Shown here: piece after piece, positions 59,930 to 64,000 of the stretch | How the letters are laid out: every line of letters starts with the position of its first letter | Position numbering within the stretch: the first letter of the stretch is position 1 | NCBI GenBank assembly: GCA_035610835.1 | Contig: CM069443.1 | Coordinates: 56,933,266-56,997,265 of the forward strand | Source: Ophiura sarsii | Lineage: Eukaryota; Echinodermata; Ophiuroidea; Amphilepidida; Ophiuridae | Direction of reading: 5' to 3' | Length of the DNA: 64,000 bases | Notes under the pieces: model-generated | What the model was told of the DNA's origin: nothing | Database searches by the model: none | What the model saw: the letters and a program-made list of their open reading frames with translations, nothing else | Made by a program: the position numbers and the translations under genes

Positions 59930-61930
59930 TAATGTTCCCGCGATAGGGATATTTATTTTCTATTCCGACATCGTCACATCAAAGAAAATGGCGGCGATTC
60001 TAGTTATTGTACCCCCGTATATCACCATAATGTTTTATATACTCCATCCGCTCCGTCGCTGATCGCAAGCGTGGATCACCGTTTTTCCAATCAAGGGGCG
60101 TAATTTTGTTTTGTTGTAGTTTACTACTCATGTGTGTGGGCGGAAAGAGTTCAAGCGTAATAGAGCATGAAACTAAAACTATATGAATCCCCCAATCCCA
60201 AACGCCACTACGCGCAATTGAGTTTGTTGAATTTTGTTCACCGCTAGGCTATGTACCACCCCTAGAGATTGCCTCAGAAAAAAATTGTGTTTGCGATTTC
60301 GTCTTTATTAATCCATCAATGGATTCCGGATTTTGTGAGCATGTACAAATCGCAAATAACTTGGACGAGTTCAAAGTTGGGGTTAATCTGCCTTATAGGA
60401 GTAAAAATATTTTTTTGCCTTGAGAAGCATATTTTTCTTAGTAAAATACAACGATGCATGCTCGGGGGTGGTACTCACGTATGTAAGGCATACGGGGACG
60501 TGCCGCTCCAGTGGGTCGTTTTTTCATGAGACATCCTTAGCCATGGGTAGGCTTTTCAACTGAAAAATCCTTAGACATGGGTCTATCCAAAATCACCCTT
60601 AGAAATGGGTATAGGGGATTTGATTCTCCAGCGGCACACCCCCGACCAAACCAAATCTGAGTACCCCCCCCCCCCCCTTCCCGGGGATACATGAGCGTTG
60701 CTATTTTTGTTTGATGTTTACATAACAAACATAGTCCCCCGACTTGTCGCGGTTTTAGTTATACCATTGTAATACTTGCTATACGTCACCATACTTGATG
60801 TATGAGGGCGAATCTTTGCTGTATAGATAATCAATTGTTTGATGTTTACGTAACAATTGGATGCCTTTTTCACTGAATCACGCTGGGCCCATTACGTGGA
60901 AAGAGCGTGGACATTTACATAACAATAGTGATCACGTATCATACATGACTTCGACATAGATGGCGATAGTGATGAGCTAATCGATGCGTGCAGAGACGGT
61001 CGTTATACACAAGGATAATGTAAGTATAGATAAGTAATTGCCCATCTCTTTTAAATCTTTCACGGTCAACGTCCACCGTCATTGGTCAAAACCAACGCTA
61101 TTGTTAGGTCTGTAGCTAATTTGCATAAACTAGACAATCAAGCCGTTCATTCAAACAACTTCCCATAACATATAAGGCCTAGTCAAAACAAACACTGTGT
61201 TACCCTTTCAAAAAGACTGAACATTTGTTTGCAAAATCTTGGGTCGGGATTTTTTTTTATAGGCCTAGCACAAGTACAAAATTAGCAAAAATATCGGGAC
61301 TATTTTCAATAATTTTGTTCAACATAAAACCGCTAATATTTCCCCTTAAAACATAACTCTGCCCTACACCCTTTTATTTTATTCACTGAGTTGTTATTCT
61401 AAATTAATGAATAGGCCTATGCTTCAAACATTTACATCAGATTTACATTTAGTACATTTTTACATGTTTGTATCCGATCCAGGGGTAATAGTTTTTGCTG
61501 ACAGTTACTTGGACAAAAGTATTTACCCTTGACTTGAGTAAAAAACAACAACAAACACAGGTGTACGCCCCACGCACCCCTTAGTCATTCTTTGACAGCT
61601 TGCATATTGACCTCTATTCAAGTTTAAAATGGATGAGTTTGAAAACAAATCGACCAACTCAATCGGAAATGTTTAAGATTTGGAAGGGTAACGTAACGAT
61701 GTTTTTGGCCTTTGGATACAATCTTGACAATAGGCATCAATTATCTGCGCTCATAAAAACTCCGTAACACCCTGACACAAACAAACATTTTCTAGAGATC
61801 AATTGGATCAATAAACTTCCACTTCAACATCAAGTAGCCTAAACAATTTTCTCGCCATCAAGTAGCCGTCAATTTCCAATGGGCTATTCCAGATAAATCA
61901 TGCCCTCCCCCCATAGAGGATCGCGGATTT
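59930..61930. other. No convincing gene; one small element only
   Basis: Apart from the inverted-repeat element at 60492-60647, nothing supportable. An AAAATGGCGGCGATT start-like context at 59985 opens only 24 codons with no donor. Confidence 0.5.
60492..60647. mobile_element. Inverted-repeat element, GGGATGTGC family
   Basis: Left CGGGGACGTGCCGCTCCAG and right (reverse) CGGGGGTGTGCCGCTGGAG pair closely. The interior contains a short repeated phrase tccttagacatgggt. Confidence 0.55.
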
Positions 61931-61934
61931 CCGA

Positions 61935-62440
61935 ACTTTTCCAACATAATTTTGGTCAGGATTTCCGGACAATTCTCACCAGGGACAGGATTTCCGGAAA
62001 AAATTCATAGAGGAATATCAGGAAATCCATGTTTTTTTTCCCACCGGAGACAGGATTTCCGGGAAAAAATTCAGTCAATTTTACAATTACCAACCATTGA
62101 CCCCATAGAGGAATCAGGAAATCCAGGTTTTTTTTATCACCGGGGACAGGATTTCCGATTTTTTTTCATAGAGGAATCAGGAAATCCATGTTTTTGTCCC
62201 CACCGGATACAGGATTTCCGGGAAAAAATTCAGTCAATTTTACAATTACCAACCATTGACCCCATAGAGGAATCAGGAAATCCAGGTTTTTTTTTATCAC
62301 CGGGGACAGGATTTCCGATTTTTTTTAATAGAGGAATCAGGAAATCCATGTTGTTTTTTCCACCGGAGACAGGATTTCCGGAAAAAATTATCACCGGGGA
62401 ACAGGATTTCCGATTTTTTCATAGAGGAATAATGATAATG
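61935..62440 (+). repeat. Degenerate minisatellite with ggaaatcc/ggatttcc pairs
   Basis: Repeating phrases are catagaggaatcaggaaatc and caccggggacaggatttccg, with higher-order units of about 60 and 120 bp. The 207-codon frame over it is produced by the repeat and is not a gene. Confidence 0.85.
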
Positions 62441-62690
62441 AAAAGTTGTCTGAATTTCCAGGGCCTTGACTATCCAAAAATGTCTGGAATTCCAAGCGTT
62501 AATAGTATGGGAAATGGGTATAGAGGAATAGTGATAATGGAAAGTTGTCTGAATTTCCAGGGCCTTGATTATTGAAAAATGTTTGAAATTCCAAATACGT
62601 CTGGAATTCCAAGCGTTAATAGTATGGGAAAGGGGTATAGAGGAGGAATAGTGATGATGAAAAGTTGTCTGGATTTCCAGACGGGCAATA
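62430..62690 (+). repeat. ~105-bp tandem repeat, two and a half units
   Basis: The shared phrases are agaggaata.tgataatg, aaagttgtctgaatttccag, ggaattccaagcgttaatag and tatgggaaa.gggtata. Confidence 0.85.
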
Positions 62691-62700
62691 CGTCACAGCG

Positions 62701-62842
62701 CAGTGGCGTAGTGGCGTAACTAGCGGGGGGAGGGGGGGGGGGGGGCTGGAGCCCCCATTAGGAGCCCCCCATTTCAAGTCACTGCCCTTCTTGCCCCCCC
62801 CCCCCCCCCCCCCCCCAATGAAAAAGTCTAGGTACGCCACTG
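62701..62842. mobile_element. CAGTGGCGTA-ended element with G/C homopolymers
   Basis: Left CAGTGGCGTA and right (reverse) CAGTGGCGTACCTAGAC. A G run follows the left end and a run of 23 C (62794-62816) precedes the right. The target duplication is not clear. Confidence 0.6.
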
Positions 62843-63802
62843 TTGTTCGCACAGGCCCAAATTGTCGGGTTTGCCAAGGACCGGGGGGGGGGGGCTTGCT
62901 CTTTTTATACAAAAATGTGACTAATTTCATTTATGTTAGTTCAACATTATCAGTGACTGATCGAAATCGGTTCGATTTGACTCCAAACAAAGTTGAATTT
63001 ACTTGGGTGTAAAAGTCAGGTTTGACCCAAACCTTTGCGTAGGTTTCAGAGTGTAGTTTACTTTTCTCGGCAGAGTATAATACTACTTCAGATAATGAAA
63101 CAAATCTGTACTGATACAAGTTCAGTACTCCCCTTGCAGAGATCAACTTATTTTCTAGCAGGGTCACATCATGGATATATTGCAATTGGTATTATTGGTA
63201 CTCTAAGTATATAGTGTTATGATAAGGCCACCCAGAACCGTCAAATACCCTTGGTTTCATTTGCTGACAAATGTCACCCTCTACTATACATGCTATATAA
63301 ACACACAACCCTGTCAACCAATCATAACAGCTGATTATAACTATTTCCAATTATCCCTACGCAGCATTTTGACAATTTTGTAGTCATATACCATATCATT
63401 GATAAATACAATTGTTAATTAACTTTAATAAATTAATAAGTTAATTAATATTAATTCATAAATTAATAAATTCATCAATGAATAATCAATTATTGATAAT
63501 TGATTATTGATACTTAATTAATCATTAATGAATCATAATTAATTATCCATTACTTAATTAGTTTTGCCCCCGGTTGACTTTGATGTGATAGGCGGGGTGA
63601 TAGGTCTTAGGCCAAACAAAGAAGAAGGTCTGTCTCAGAAACATTGTGCAAATAAGCTAAGTGCTGTGCTTTTTTCTTTTTTTCTTTTTTTTGGTGGACA
63701 AGTTAACTTGGACACCTTAGTTTATTGTTAATAGTTTATTGAGTGGATAAACCAGACAGTCTCAATATTATTTTAACTTATGACTTCTGAATATATAATA
63801 AC

Positions 63803-63873
63803 ACCACGGTGGTGTAGCGGTTGTTTCCTCCGCCTGTCGTGCAATAAACCTGGGTTCAATTCTGCTGGGGACC
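63803..63873 (+). repeat. tRNA-like sequence, probably a SINE head
   Basis: ACGGTGGTGTAGCGGTTG resembles box A and GGGTTCAATTC resembles box B, 37 bp apart. Stems are imperfect, so a working tRNA gene is unlikely. No 3' body match to the other SINE copies was seen. Confidence 0.45.
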
Positions 63874-64000
63874 ACATATCTTTTTGTATAATATTGGTAC
63901 TTTTTGATTAATTACTTACAATATCATTCATTAGTTTGTTTATTAATGAGACTCTTTTTTTTATCTATTATTATTTTTTACTTTTTTGGTTCAATGAACC

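Noticed and set aside
60960..61030. Acidic peptide DIDGDSDELIDACRDG before a GTAAGT
   Set aside because: There is no in-frame ATG, and a TAA precedes the donor in the same frame.
61952..62575. 207-codon frame with FREKIQSILQLP repeats
   Set aside because: Generated by a degenerate minisatellite; there are no splice sites, no domain and no codon bias beyond the repeat.

Overview
This is draft eukaryotic DNA: spliced exons with canonical GT-AG junctions, introns full of repeats, AT-rich intergenic sequence, and one 100-N scaffold gap at 50168-50267. The very frequent taggcctat motif, the dense small inverted-repeat transposons, a Crypton-type tyrosine recombinase and a PLAT/lipoxygenase-type exon suggest a marine invertebrate deuterostome, most likely an echinoderm. 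That assignment is inference. There is no sign of prokaryotic organisation. Every >=60 aa reading frame was judged on splice phase, motifs and composition; most are chance frames in repeats.

Coding content is sparse. (1) 1459-3958: two phase-matched plus-strand exons of a single-pass membrane protein with a long Pro/Gln/Tyr-rich tail, plus a doubtful third exon near 6.1 kb. (2) 42285-44057: three plus-strand exons ending in a stop codon, of a small cysteine-containing protein I do not recognise; its first exon carries a 24-bp repeat and an apparent frame break. (3) 47613 to the gap at 50168: a two-exon tyrosine recombinase (Crypton / DUF3504 type) with all five catalytic residues, the most striking gene here. 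(4) 52865-53248: a first exon encoding an N-terminal PLAT/LH2 domain as in animal lipoxygenases; the rest is not in the window. (5) 57.56-59.81 kb, minus strand: a decayed non-LTR retrotransposon with endonuclease and reverse transcriptase. Two tiny possible first exons lie at 27843-27891 (-) and 32954-32968 (+).

The rest is largely a mosaic of non-autonomous class II elements. Reading both ends of each gives precise boundaries for many. TA-flanked (mariner/Tc-like) elements lie at 7750-8183, 11621-12203, 26507-27110, 37267-38011, 45503-46181 and 52053-52518. TTA-flanked (PIF/Harbinger-like) elements lie at 3501-3760, 14438-14910 and a compound 2.1-kb element at 22191-24290. Elements with 8-bp duplications (hAT-like or similar) lie at 17660-18082, 35059-35494, 41642-41806 and 41882-42190. 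A 1.7-kb element with a 4-bp duplication lies at 38488-40198. A tRNA-derived SINE family with a conserved 5' palindrome and a TTAGGGTTAA-type 3' end occurs in five copies.

Tandem arrays include a ~345-bp satellite (6405-8580) split by a mariner-like MITE, a ~60-bp minisatellite (15290-16700), a 300-bp TCG/TCA triplet tract, a 21-bp hairpin satellite inside the Harbinger-like element, and a ~170-bp array of strongly diverged monomers anchored by TAYAGGGTG (53.9-54.65 kb). More than ten poly(G)/poly(C) runs of at least 20 nt are scattered through the window, several at or near transposon ends.
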